This document shows, piece after piece, positions 1 to 11,735 of a stretch of DNA of 64,000 nt; position 1 is the first letter of the stretch; each line of letters starts with the position of its first letter. Source of the DNA: Endocalyx cinctus (lineage: Eukaryota > Ascomycota > Sordariomycetes > Amphisphaeriales > Apiosporaceae); the NCBI GenBank assembly GCA_001600455.1, contig BCKC01000010.1, forward strand, positions 1,680,556 through 1,744,555, given 5' to 3'. The notes under the pieces were generated by a model. That model was not told the DNA's origin. It saw nothing but the letters and a program-made list of their open reading frames with translations, and did not search any database. Position numbers and translations under genes: made by a program.

Positions 1-927
1 GGATAAATGAACTGAAAATGAATTCTTCAATGGGATATACTATCCGGTTGTTTCATGCATGACCTAACGTGTCTATAATCATTTCAAGATGCTAGGAGCC
101 ACTGGTATACGTAGAATAAATAATAAATCATCATCATAAAACATGCACGCATCATAACCCAACAGCATGCTATTATGCACCATTTATAATTATACCTCTC
201 CCATTCGAATCACATTAGAAATTATGCAAGTTTAGTCATGTTTATTTACGCAAAAGGCCCAGATGATCTAGAGAGCCGGAGAGCCTCGCTACTTCGAATA
301 GTTGGGATTCTCATGATATTAGCGATGTAAAATCAAAATCACGACGAAGAAGAGTCGTGGTTGTGGTTGACCCGGCTCCGGCAACCTACTCATCTTTGCC
401 GAACTTTTTAGTACCACGAATTCATATTTGAGATACCAAGATAACAGAAGGAATATATACAAATCTGTTAGCTTATTGCCACTTTGGACAACATGATCTG
501 ATTCGCGAGGCTTGCAGATCTCTTGCGCAGCGCTGTCTTTCCTGTCGAGTAAATCAATAATTAAGGGGGTCTTCGGCTCGTTGCTCTGGTCTAGATAAAT
601 AGTAGCTGATTTGGTCTCGCTAATTAGCAAATGAGCAGCTCGGCCGTCCGCCCCAACTGTCTGTATTGACGATTAATCAATCTTGATTGGCGTCGGTAAA
701 TGTTGGGCGTTACTTGCGATACATTGGGGTTTGGAGATGACCTGATATTAGACCGAAATATTACGACTTATGATTGACTGTGGATCTTGCTAACATACAT
801 TTACTCACCCTCTTTTTCTCTCCCTTTTTCGTTGATGCCATGGTCATTATGAAGAGTTCCCATGTTGGAGAATTAATTTAATATTGCCGTCGTGGAATTT
901 TTATGCTGATCTAATCGTTCGTCGAAG
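1..927. other. Intergenic, no gene seen
   Basis: AT-rich spacer. A 103-codon open frame on the minus strand (319-630) has no domain, no codon bias and no splice context, so I do not call it. The pyrimidine-rich stretch at about 810-835 may belong to the promoter of the gene that follows. Confidence 0.6.
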
Positions 928-1710
928 ATGCCTGGTGTGATTCTGGAGCCGCTTGCTGGCTGCATCAAATGGCTGCCACCCAAGAAAGAGCTTATCACGA
1001 GTGAACCTGATATTAGAGATGGCTGTTTCAATCACCCTGTGGTCATCCTTTCCACTACGCCTCGAGTAGCAAAAGTGGATATTCTCGTTGTGAGTATTAA
1101 TTATCCCCGGACATCCCTCGAGAGTCATTTCGTTGAGCTAACGTGGCTAACTCAGATCACCTCCTTCGGTGGCCTCGATATTGAAGCGAAGTACCCACGC
1201 CAACAAGCAGCGAGGCACGACCATCTTCCCATTGCCCCCAGCAAAGCGCATCCTGATACCGGGAATCTACTAGAGCTCAAAGATCCCTCGAATGAGTTGC
1301 GAAAAAAATCATACGTGAATACAAGGGACAAACTTACGGTTCGGCTAGCTTCACTAAGGCCGTACAATCGCTTCGGCCCAGAGATTTTCCTCTCCAAACG
1401 GTCGTATAACGTCCTCGTCAATCACATCCAATACACCGAGCCGCCGCCCGTGCCTTCTATTAATGCACCTCTGATCTATACCCGGGATGAGCGTCGTCCT
1501 CGTTCTTACGGGACTCAATCTGTACTACCAGTGACACATCCAATCCAATCAGGATCTGGCAGTCGATCATCAGGTTCGGGTTCGGGGTCTGGCGGAAATA
1601 CTTGTCTCCCAGAGTGGGTCGCGATCGTATCTACCCTTTCGCTAGTATCGTATGGACTGTATTTGGGTGGACGTTGGATTATCGCCCATGTCGGGGGCTG
1701 GATTGGATGA
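928..1710 (+). CDS. Conserved fungal single-pass membrane protein of unknown function
   Basis: The frame is open throughout, but 1090-1155 (66 nt, GTGAGT...CTCAG, an exact multiple of three) reads as an intron. Removing it joins residue 54 directly to ITSFGG and gives a 238-residue protein. The N-terminal part carries the run GCFNHPVVILS followed by VDILVITSFGG. I remember this pattern from a Pezizomycotina-only family with conserved SYVNT and LRPY motifs, both present here. A Ser/Gly-rich linker precedes one hydrophobic segment at the C-terminus (WVAIVSTLSLVSYGLYLGG), so the protein is probably tail-anchored with the conserved part in the cytosol. The function of the family is unknown to me. 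The start is the first ATG in frame and the residues right after it are conserved. Confidence 0.8.
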   Translation: MPGVILEPLAGCIKWLPPKKELITSEPDIRDGCFNHPVVILSTTPRVAKVDILVVSINYPRTSLESHFVELTWLTQITSFGGLDIEAKYPRQQAARHDHLPIAPSKAHPDTGNLLELKDPSNELRKKSYVNTRDKLTVRLASLRPYNRFGPEIFLSKRSYNVLVNHIQYTEPPPVPSINAPLIYTRDERRPRSYGTQSVLPVTHPIQSGSGSRSSGSGSGSGGNTCLPEWVAIVSTLSLVSYGLYLGGRWIIAHVGGWIG

Positions 1711-3156
1711 AAACATTGTGCGGGTTACGAGTGTATAAATGTCACGTGGCACCAAACACATTTACAAATGAATGAGAATATCGTTAATTAAATTGCTCTT
1801 CTCTATAGAAGCCCTACGTGAGTCGTTAAAACTATATTGTTTAGACTGTATCTAGAACCACGCAGCGACTGGATAAGCCGGCCCCTGCAGCGTGGGTTGG
1901 CCCAGATTAGGTACGTTGCAAGCCTGATTTAACACTACTATAGATATACGTAGATCTAACAACTTAACTAGCGATTCTAATTATGTACACAGAGCAGGGC
2001 AGGGAATCGAGCGAGCGAGACTCCAAAATTCTCTTGCCGAGTTCGAGCTTATAGATGTACTAGCGAGATCGAGAATAGCGAAAAATGCTTAAAAGTTATC
2101 AAAAGTAATTAAGATCTCAATCAAAAGGGCGCTCATCAGAACACAGAGCCCGCGCTACTTGATTTACCTACTACTCTCAGTCCTGGCGATCAAGAAGTGA
2201 AAATAATAAAGCTGGTTTATATACCTTTATTACTCCAAGACCTAATATAATTACTAGGTAACGCTAACAATATAACGCCAAAGACGCGTTTTTCTAATAA
2301 ATATTATATTTAGCTCGCCCATAAGCCTACAGCAGAACGCAAATAGTAATAATAATACGGATATCGGTTAACCGACGACGACGTCGGGGTTATAGCCAGC
2401 CAGCGACGAAAATTAATAATAAAAATATAAAACTCGTAACATATATTAATAGAATAAATAAAGACAGGACGGCATTAGGGGTAGGATAAGTATTATAAAT
2501 AATCCTTATAGAGTAGTGTATAACTATAACTAATCTATAGAAATATAGGGGAAAAAAGAATATTTTTATTTCGACCTTTTATTTATCCTGTTCTTACACA
2601 TAAATGTCCAAATAAGAGCTAATTATATTTTTAATCTATATAACACCCGTACTATCACCAATAGTATGGGCTCCGGAAATGCCCTGATTCTGGTACGATA
2701 TAGCTGTATCTCAAAGTTGATGCGTACCAAATAAAAGGACCAATTCCAACTAGTTATATAAGACTATATACCCTTATATGCCACCACTGGTAACTAAACT
2801 ACCCCCCTCTCGTACCATCCCTTACAATCATGGCTATGGTTTAAAGTTCTATCTTAATTAAAATGAAAAGTAATGATGATGATATTGATAATGCTGATGG
2901 GAGGCATCTGGTTGATCTAAAGGACCAGAGTTAAGAGTCATGAAGTGGATTGACTGGGTCGGTAATGACCTATTACTGCCTAACATGTCTAATGAACAAG
3001 TCTTCATTCAAATAGATATCTTATACAAGTACTTAAGTAATAATGGTATGGTGTAAGTTCATTACCCTATCAACGAAGGCTCTAACAGCCAAGACATCTT
3101 ATCGCATATGAAATCACTTTTTTTTTGTGATTCCATATCATGATATCTTAATCAAA
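1711..3156. other. Intergenic with a decayed TA-rich segment
   Basis: No coding signal. The middle part is described separately as a possible repeat relic. The last 300 bases are ordinary AT-rich DNA next to the 3' end of the zinc-finger gene. Confidence 0.55.
1980..2570. repeat. Possible RIP-decayed repeat relic
   Basis: This stretch is unusually rich in TpA dinucleotides and in short TAATA/CTATA words, mixed with isolated GC-rich words such as gacgacgacgtcgggg. That mix is typical of fungal repeats eroded by C-to-T repeat-induced point mutation. I see no intact terminal repeats and no residual transposase or reverse-transcriptase motif in any frame. The call rests on composition alone; it could also be ordinary AT-rich spacer. 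Confidence 0.3.
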
Positions 3157-5330
3157 TTACATATCATCCAATATTGCATCAGCGTCCTCTACCTGCTTAT
3201 TATGTTCCCTAATCATGTGTCGTTTCCAATTATCTTTCCGAGGAAAACCTGTCCCCCCTTTATAGTATCTACATCCAGGTTCCGTGCAGTGGAATACCTT
3301 TCTCTTTAAATGTTTATCATTTATGTGACGGTCCAGGTGCGTTTTGGTGCCAAATCTCTTGTCGCAGCCCGGGTGGGTGCACGCGTGCTTTCGATCGTGG
3401 TATCGTTTGTGATGATTCAACTTGTGGATTTGGTCAAATGCGCGTCCGCACTCTTCGCAGACGAAAGGTCTTGAAGCTTCCTTTTTCTCTTCCTCTATTA
3501 TCGCTGCCGCCGTTATGTCAGATGGCGCGACATAATTCGCAGACGATGCGGATTGATCATCCGTTTGTAGATCGAAGCTGTGATATGCCTGGTCGTCGCT
3601 TTCTGCACCTGGTGAGTTCAAGTTCTTAACCGTCGAATTTGTATCATCGGAATCGCTGCGATCGTCTTCGGGCTCTTCGTCGTCATCACCGTCGTCGTCG
3701 TCATCCTCGTCGTCATCGATTCTTGGTAGAGCAAAAAGTGCTAATTCCATTTGGTGCCGCCCAACATGATGCTGATAATTCTTCAAAGAGTATATTTGAT
3801 GGTCGCAGAGCGGGCATTTTATTCCTTGATCCCATGGCTTGCTTCTTTCGCTTAATTTCGCAAGTGTACTCAAGCCGGTACTGGAGAGAGCGGTCGAATG
3901 TGTAGTGGATATATGATCTTGGAATGCAAGAAGTGACGGGAAATCTTCTTGACAGGAATAGGGGCACCGCCATACTCTCCAATGTCTCTGGCTCATGTGT
4001 CTGATCCAGTCGTGCCGCGTAGCATACTCCTGGTCAGGGGTTAAACAATCCTTTTCAAGACACAAGTATGGCCGCAAATCGCCATATACGTGTTTTCTAA
4101 TATTCATAGTTAGATATGAATCATATTATCTAAAACATATATCAGCTGGGGAGGATATTCAGCACTAACCTCCACTGTAATGTAGTGCTGACTGATATCA
4201 TCATAAAGCAAAAGGGGCACTGGAAAGGCCCCTTGCTTGATTCCCTCGGCAGTGGTGGACACTTTATTCTCCCTGGAGTTGCAACCGAAGTTGCGTATGA
4301 AGTTTGGGATGCACCAGTGTCTGAGCAATCTTCTTCCAGCTGACCGAACGCTGGCTGAACTAAAGACGAATCCTTCAGCGCTAAGGGGATCGACGAGGCG
4401 ACCGTACTTTCGGCGCGATCTCCCGCCTCATTGGGGCCGGAATCTAAACCTTGGCTAAGCTTTTGGTGATGCGACTCGCGATATTTGAAATATTGCCGTC
4501 GTCTAGAGATAGCTATTCCTAACCGCCTCGCTAGATCTTCATCTAGGTCGTTAAACTTGGCGTTTACGTGTTGGATGTCGTATTCTTCAAAATGAGATGT
4601 ATCTGTGAACTGCGAGGACATGAAGCGATCATGTGGAGCTGGATTCCGAATGGTGACGGAGAGTCTGAGAAGACAGTTAATGATATCCACAACATCAGCC
4701 GTCGTCTGTGTTAACTCTGATTCGTCCGAAAAATCAAACGTATCAGGTGATTCATCTGGAATATCATCTGGCTCGTCAAAGTTGCTCTCCATATAATCAT
4801 TTCTATGGCCGAGAAGAATTGATAAGACTTTTCATTACGTAGTCAATATATCTAGTCAAAACTAGAAAAGGTAGAGGTTCAAACATCTGGTGTTTAGAAA
4901 CATGATATGTTAGTATATGATTGCTGAACTTCTGGAATATTTCACAAAAAATCTCGCAGACTTTCTACAGAGTCTTCCGATACATAGCAATTCAAAACTT
5001 AAGGAGACTTCCGGAAATGGGTAATAAAATGAGAAGATTGGGATGTTATGGGTTACTCACACATTCATTTAATGACTGGCAAAGATCTTGGAGCAGATCG
5101 ATGACCTGTCTTCGCAGCTTCGATGAATCCCGAAGACGATAGTCTAACGAGCTTCGGCCGCTTCGATGAGCCCCAATATTGCCGGACCAAAGTCGAAATC
5201 TTGAGAATTCGTCGGATATCTTTGCGAGATTTGTTGATTGATCCTCATCCTGGGAGAGCGTATAAGCAGACGAAATGGATTGGAAACCTAGTAGAGAGTT
5301 CGAAACATGGTCGGAAATCAAGGCCGCCAT
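3157..5330 (-). CDS. C2H2 zinc-finger protein
   Basis: Three exons can be read: 5330-5061, about 4803-4170, and 4097-3157. The second intron (4169-4098) is secure: it joins TTLQWR to KHVYGDLRPYLC in frame. Exon 1 holds the SGNIGAHRSGRSSLDYRL region and exon 2 the NPAPHDRF region; both are typical of a large ascomycete family of N-terminal helical, C-terminal zinc-finger proteins. Exon 3 has about six C2H2-like fingers, in two groups separated by an Asp/Glu-rich stretch. The last three fingers are the most regular, with a C-x4-C spacing in the final two. The first intron is a problem: exon 1 ends in phase 0 at GTGAGT (5060), but neither AG just upstream of exon 2 (4803, 4828) restores phase, so a missed mini-exon or a frameshift is possible. 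Likely nuclear, possibly DNA- or RNA-binding; target unknown. Confidence 0.75.
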
Positions 5331-5667
5331 GAATAGTTATATATTATTACAAGCGACGAGAAGGTTTTTAAAGACATAGGAATACTTGTTTAATCATCAT
5401 TGAAATATGGAAGAACAAGGAATATGAGGTTTAATGACAAAGCGGGGTTTCAGAGGGCAAAGCTGACAGTCAGAAGAGTCTGCGGTAGCAAATGAGTTTG
5501 TGAATATGCAGGGGGCGTATAGTGGGGTGTTAAAAATAGACGAGCTGAATATTGATCATCTGACTTCGCTGACTGCTCAATTTTCGCCTCATCAACTTCA
5601 TTTTTCATCCCATCACTAACATATCATTTACCTATGGACTTTGTTGCCAGTCTAGAACATATGCTCA
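5331..5667. promoter_or_regulatory. Shared divergent promoter region
   Basis: A 337-bp gap separates the start codons of the zinc-finger gene (minus) and the DUF7580-type gene (plus). Both promoters must lie here. I see no clear TATA box or other defined site. A pyrimidine-rich tract (about 5575-5625) precedes the plus-strand start. Confidence 0.5.
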
Positions 5668-7621
5668 ATGTCTGGATTCGAAGTCGTTGGTGTTGTTCTA
5701 GGTACCATACCTTTGGTCATCTCTGCTCTTGAGCATTACCAAAATGGGGTCAGCATGGCCTACGCTTGGCGTCGACACGCCAAAATACTCCACAGTCTCG
5801 CTAGAAACCTCAAGACCGAGCACGGGAAGCTATATAATACATGCGAAATGCTTCTGAACGGAATTGTTCCCCCGGCCAAGCTAGAGCCAATGCTTAAAGA
5901 CCCATTTGGCCCTCTTTGGCACGACCCTGTTCTTAAACAGCAAATTGAGCGCAGGCTCGATCACATGTATAGCGTTTTTGAGGAAAACATCAAGGAGATG
6001 ATGGCAGGTATGGAAGAGTTTAAGACACAGTTGGGTCTTAGTCCTCGTGGCGAAGTAAGTTAACTGCTCATCCTACCCTTTTCGACGCCACTGTCTGACG
6101 AACTCCATCCAGATCCAATGGATTGAAAGCAGTTTTATCAAACGGGGATTAAAAAAGGCTTCTATTGCCATAAACCGTGGCCGATATGAAGAGACGATCA
6201 ACAGCCTGATATCAATGAATCAAAGTCTCGAGTCCATAGTGATAGGGAGCATACGTCTGGAGCCCAGTCGACAGAAGCGTGGTCAGAGTAAATGGCTCAA
6301 ATTCTTCCAACAGCTAATTCTAAGCGCCTATAATGCTCTCCGTTCTGGTCTCTGCTGTGCGTGTCCTCAACACCACGGCATCGGGTTAGAACTGTTCTTG
6401 CCTCGGGTCACTTCTCGAGGAGACGATGAAGCAAGCCTACTAAAATCCACCAATTTCCGCCTGGAATTATGCCATAACCCCGGCTTTAACCCGTCGGGAA
6501 ATTTTGCCATCAGTACTTGGACGTGGGCTGAGGTTATTCTGAAAGGACACGATGCACGAGGAAAGCAGCCAAGTCTTACAACCACAAGTCAGAAACGACC
6601 TACCGTTAGCTTTCAAAGCGACGTCCAAATCAACAAAAGAGTGAAATTCATGAATCACGAGCCAACCAATACTCAGATTTTCAATCCTCAAACAATAAAT
6701 CCCATGTTGATACATAATAATATGAACCAGCCAAATATACTGGTCGACAATTCGCCGATCTCATTTTTACCCAAGGAAACTGCGCAAGGTTTGCCGTGCA
6801 CCAATCTATGTAGCGCACTTAACTTGCATTATCCCCATCACGGCTACGCCGGTTTCATTACAGATACTTCTTCGAGAAAATACAACAGCTTCGATGTTTA
6901 TCAGTCTATCTCCAATAGGGACACTAGCAATAGCTTCTTGTCGCTCAGGGAAGCGATGGAAATAAGCTGTTGGAGCAACCACATTCGAAGTCCATCGCTA
7001 CCACAAAGGCTCAAGCTCGCCGCCGTCATCGTCTCGAGCGTGCTCCAGTTACAGAGCACTCCATGGCTCACCGAGACGCCCACAAGCACGAACATCTTTC
7101 TCATCAGACGAAATGGAGTTGTCGAGTATGATCAAGCATACGTGACTCGAGCATTACCGGATCATAGCCACGGTGCGATGTGCGCACGATTATCCGGTCC
7201 TCAGCAATCCTATTTACCGAACATAAAAATTGACGATGATTCCGGAAGCCAAACCATGTGGGGTCTCTTCGTGTTACTCACCGAGATGATTCTGTGGAAT
7301 CGATTGGATCAAATTGTGGATTTAAACGAAATACGGGACGGTCACATTAGCGACCCGAGACAGGTGTTCGACTACACGACGGAAAAGGGGTTCACTAGGG
7401 TACAGGGAATCCTAAATCGCATCGCTATGGCGGGAGACTATAGATACAGCAACGCGGTCGAGTATTGTCTGAAGGTTGCTTTTGGTTATCCAAACATCGA
7501 CCTTACCCAGGATGAGATTCATCAAGACATATACGACAACGTAGTGGTCCCGATCGAAGACAGCTCAAGGAAGTCCACAAAGCTTGTGATAAATAAGGGA
7601 GGGATGAGCTGGAATTTCTAG
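5668..7621 (+). CDS. DUF7580-type fungal protein
   Basis: Two exons (5668-6054 and 6113-7621) joined by a 58-nt GTAAGT...CAG intron give 631 residues; the join reads GE|IQWIESSF. The N-terminus (MSGFEVVGVVLGTIPLVISALEHY) matches the start of a large Sordariomycete family whose N-terminal helical region resembles HeLo-like prion-forming domains and whose C-terminal part is DUF7580. C-terminal hallmarks seen here are the CLCS-like core, RLKLAAVIVSSVLQLQSTPWL and the ending VVVPIED. In other fungi such proteins sit near heterokaryon-incompatibility and NLR-type genes, and a role in self/non-self recognition has been suggested; that is family inference only. It is transcribed away from the zinc-finger gene, 337 bp away. 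No membrane segment beyond the hydrophobic N-terminal helix is visible. Confidence 0.85.
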
Positions 7622-9004
7622 TCGCCATGCTTTGCTATAACTCTAATATAATAATTATGATCAACATTTACTGCCTCGATTCTCTGCTACCCAGTTTTAC
7701 CAAAACTGGACGTAATTAGTTATCCTTTACGTGAACCCATGCGTTGCAGTCGTTATAAGCCGCAAGGAATTCGGTACCCGTTAAACCCAGAGCGTCATCT
7801 TACTTCCAGAAGAAAGGTCAGTTGATAGATTCTAATTAGTTACAAGAATGAAGTCCGGGTGTTTCTTTCGTCTTACCATACCGTACTCCTATTTTCATTA
7901 TCGGAGCTTTCGACAATGCAGCCTTGCCGGCCACCGCAGCATTCTTTTAGGTCCTAAAAAAACCCTACCCAGCCTACTATCTTTTACTTGCATAATGTAT
8001 GTCCTATCCGAGCTGAAAGTGAAAATTTCGGTTTTGAATTCCTTTTGTTCCCACCACTGCGATGAGAGCACCCGATGAGAGCACCAGTAGAGCTATATAC
8101 TATATTTCAGCATAAGATTTTCTGTTAACAAAGGAGTTCAATTCTCATCGTAACTATAAGTTGTGGCGAAATGAAGGCAGGTTTTGTGTTGATATCAAAT
8201 TTCACAAACTGGTGGAAGTGCAAGGTGGTTTAAGAATCATTGTGACGGAGAAGTGGGACTGAATGGGACCTGGTATGGGAGACGTAAAATTAAGGGGTGG
8301 AATCAAGCTTACTGGCCCGTAGTTACGTATTACCAGCTCAGGAAGCATTATAAATAAGGTGCTGAGCTCCTCGATTCATAGAAATAGATAGCTCCTTGGT
8401 TAAGCCCTAATTCAATGAGATATTTACATAGTACATTCTATATGATTGCTAAGCTCCCAATCCACATTCATAAGCTCTAACACTCTGATAATCATCCTTC
8501 TTTCTTATTCTCCTTCTTTAACTTCAAGTCAGGCCCTAGTGGCGTATATTGAACCCAACGACCAAAAACATAATTTCCGCTTTCTGTTATGAAAACCTTT
8601 TATTATGGCTTCCAGAACGACGCAGGCGAAAGAACTTGGTCTAATAAGCTATTATCAGCACTTGGTGCAATCTAAATTCTTTGTAGCTAGGTCACTAAAT
8701 ACTTGCTCAATCATTGGTGAATATAATAGCTATGTCAGATCATAATTCTGAAGATCCTTTTTAGCAGACGATACAGCAAACACGTGTTGCTTTCCAAAAG
8801 CTTCCTTCCTACACCTCTTATGACGCAGTGGACAAGTGAGGCATAAACCCCGAGTCTACAAGCTTCACTTAAACAGCAGATCTATTTCTTTATTAATAAC
8901 AAAAAATTAATATCAACATTGCCGATAATTATATTATAATCCCAAGCCTCAAGATATAGTATCTCTAACTAAAATTAGCTGTGCGCCTATGTAAAACAAA
9001 TACC

Positions 9005-9013
9005 TATATATAA
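9005..9013 (+). promoter_or_regulatory. Possible TATA box of the cysteine-rich peptide gene
   Basis: TATATATAA lies 198 bases upstream of the start codon. If used, the leader would be about 160-170 nt, long but acceptable for a fungus. Position is the only support. Confidence 0.3.
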
Positions 9014-9193
9014 GGAAAGACTCCCACCTCATAGATACCACAGGGTGGTTCATAATCAATACAATCATTATTAAGCTCTCTTAAAATTACACTTGGACCT
9101 GGTCTCCAAGCTCCGTCTACGTATTCACACTCACCGCACACTCTTACATACCTCTTAACATTATTCCTCTCAAAGCTTCAAAGCATAAACTTC

Positions 9194-9210
9194 AAAAAAA
9201 AAAAAAAAAA
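9194..9210 (+). promoter_or_regulatory. Uninterrupted poly(A) directly before the start codon
   Basis: Seventeen adenines run straight into the ATG of the small secreted peptide. A-rich leaders are usual in highly translated fungal genes, but an uninterrupted run this long and this close is uncommon. It supports the chosen start, because no other ATG is near. Confidence 0.5.
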
Positions 9211-9612
9211 ATGAAGACTACCGGCATCTTCTTCGCCGCGGCTTTCCTCCTCGCCGGGGTTTTAGCCGCCCCCGTGGACGAGGCGCTCACCCCCCGCGGT
9301 CCGGTATGTCTACTGCTTGCCCTCCGAAACATCGCACCGTGTCGCGCGCGTTTTGCGGGTTAATAATAATAGTAAATAATAATACTAATCAATGGACTCC
9401 TTTTACCGTTGTACAGCCTAGCATGGTAGGTCAATCGGTATGCCCCAAAAATCCCTGCATAAATGCCTACGACTGCCAATTTGACGCGTGCGGTGGTTGC
9501 TGGAATGGATCGGTACGTGATAAACAGCGTTTACTTACTGCAAAGAGAAAAACAAAGAAAAAAAAAATCGGAAGAATGCTAATAAAATATATCCCAGTGT
9601 CAACCGGTGTAA
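9211..9612 (+). CDS. Small secreted six-cysteine peptide
   Basis: Three exons (9211-9303, 9417-9512, 9598-9612) splice at GTATGT..CAG and GTACGT..CAG, both in phase 0, to a 67-residue precursor; the last exon encodes only four residues (CQPV) before the stop. Residues 1-20 form a signal peptide (basic start, hydrophobic core, ending AGVLAA). A short acidic stretch with a possible PR processing site follows, then a compact domain with six cysteines spaced C-x4-C-x5-C-x4-C-x2-C-x4-C. An even cysteine number and a mature size of about 45 residues point to three disulfides and a secreted peptide, as in fungal effector or antimicrobial-like proteins. I do not recognise the exact family, and activity cannot be read from sequence. 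The third exon makes the sixth cysteine, which supports the model. Confidence 0.75.
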
Positions 9613-11735
9613 TCTCTTACGATACGAATTTCGAAGGAGCGTCATGGTGTTAATCGAGTTCTGAATGTTGAGGGCCGTTTGTTTACTCCTGATAGGATTA
9701 TTTGATGGCTCTTTCTACCTAAGTACTATTAATTAAGTAGGCAATAACACCGACAGTTTTACTTTTGAGAAGCTCCGCTCTTGTGTCCAAATCTGGATAC
9801 TAATTATAGAGGCATCCAAGTGATGGTGAGGACGACGGCCACGTATCTCCAAAATGCACATTTCTATTCATTACTACAATGTTTCCTTTAGTAGGCTCGT
9901 AGTGGACGCCAGCTATATCTACGTGATTAGGGTTTCGGTTCCGGACAATGCCACATGGTCGCGCGCTGATTCAGCGTCTTAAATCTTGCTTACTTTCCCA
10001 CGCTGGAGTTTTGATAATCGCCGTCTGTAATCTTAATCTTAATCATGTCTTCAATGGTTCATAAAGTGGCGGAAATCGTCAGAACGTGTGAGCTATGATA
10101 TTGCTAGCCGATGCAGCCCTACGACCTGTCAGAATCTCAACCTGTTATAGTCTAGACGGGTCATTTTATATAGCACTCGATTACTCATGGCGGTTTGACG
10201 TTGCATAGTTATACACTTTCCAAAATCACTAGACTATTATCCTGCCATTCGACTGACCTGCAAGTGATACGTGAAGCAAGGCTCATGTAACGGGATCGAT
10301 TGTAACTTAACTGAGTATTTGTGGTTAGTATTACAGTGTAAGAGAATGGGAGTACGTTGGGGTATAGGACAGCGTAGTTACATAGACGGAGCTTAGTAGT
10401 AGGGCAGTGATATAAATAGTTTAAGAGTCGAATAATTATTGCATTAATTCTTAACCTTTTATTCTATTTATTCAAGGCGGAGGCCCTCTCTTCTATAGAC
10501 GTATCCTGCCGGGGATACCGGGAGGGTAGCCGCAGACACGTACCGTAGTCCCCATAATTGTAAGGCCCTGACAGGTACCCCCCTTTACTCGTCAAGACCT
10601 CCGAGTAGCCCAAAGGGGGTTCCGGGCTCAGATGAGACGAGGGGCAGGCCGGGCCCGGTTTCTTTTTTTCTGGACGTCCCAACGGGGCCGTTCTTCGAGG
10701 GGCGGCGGGCGTGACGAGGAAGACCCAAAGTCTACTCAATAGACAGCTGGTTTTGCAAAGGGGGACGTTGAAGATGTGCCCTGGGGGCTTGTACGCGCTG
10801 TCGAGTACGGAGGTTGATGGGATTAGTAATGATTTGCTGCTTTTCTTGGAGTAGTTACGTGTTTGTGTTTAAATATGGAGGATGCTATTCAGCCATGAGT
10901 ATCTGATTATATAGGGGCCTGGGAGTTAACGAGGAATGGATATTATGGTCATCTATAAACTGGATTCCAACACTTTTTTTTTTTTTTCGAGAAAATACAG
11001 TGGCAGACCTTGACGTAATAGTGACTAAGGACGTGGCTACGACGAGAAACCAGGACTATTAGAAACTCGATAAGCAGACCAAAACTCCAAAGCTAGATAC
11101 CGCTCCTAGGATGGGAAATAAATAAATAAACTAATGGCTCAAAGTAACCAGTCAGGTAATCCTTTACTTCAGTACGTTGTGTTATACTATGACGACGGAC
11201 TTGGAAGGGCTCGGTGCACAATAACCCCTATTTCCCCTAACCAGCCTACGCAGTCTTCTCTTTCCTCTTCTCATCCCCATCAGGTTCGCATCTAACTAAA
11301 ACACGCAGTCGTACATACCATGCTCCAGTATGAATCAAGAGGAAAACACACCAAATAAAAAACCAGAGGATCACGAAACGCAACATCGATCATCATCAAG
11401 TCCCCTCGGAAAAAGAAATTCCGATACGAAAGTTTCGATACTGAATTCACTCATGCCCATTAACCCTCACCCAATGATCCTTTCTGCCTCTTGTCTCTCC
11501 TTCTTTCTCCAAACTCCAAAAAACACCTTCTAATAAAAAGGAAGCTCAGGTAATTACTGTTGAAACCCATTATATTTCCATCCTTCTTCTCCTTCTCCTT
11601 CTCCTTCTCCTTCTCCTTCTCTCTACGCCCACCCAGAACAAGGAATACGGATCCATACATAACTCCCTTTCCTTTCCTCGCTAGACATTCCATCTCCCAA
11701 CCAAACAACCAAACGCGATCTAGTCCCTTTCCACA
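9613..11735. other. Intergenic, no gene seen
   Basis: Mostly AT-rich spacer with a GC-rich island at about 10490-10720 whose minus-strand frame (91 codons) has no family signature. Just before the proline-rich gene's 3' end there is a pure CCTTCT hexamer microsatellite. Small plus-strand frames at 11330 and 11560 are low-complexity shadows. Confidence 0.55.
11582..11620. repeat. CCTTCT hexanucleotide microsatellite
   Basis: About six tandem copies of the hexamer ccttct. It lies 116 bases beyond the stop codon of the proline-rich gene, so it is probably in or near its 3' UTR, where it would read as AGAAGG on the sense strand. Confidence 0.85.

Larger units (their letters stand above)
7622..9210. 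other. Intergenic, no gene seen
   Basis: AT-rich spacer. The 76-codon frame at 7848-8078 shows no family features. The final 200 bases are the promoter and leader of the small secreted peptide gene. Confidence 0.6.
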
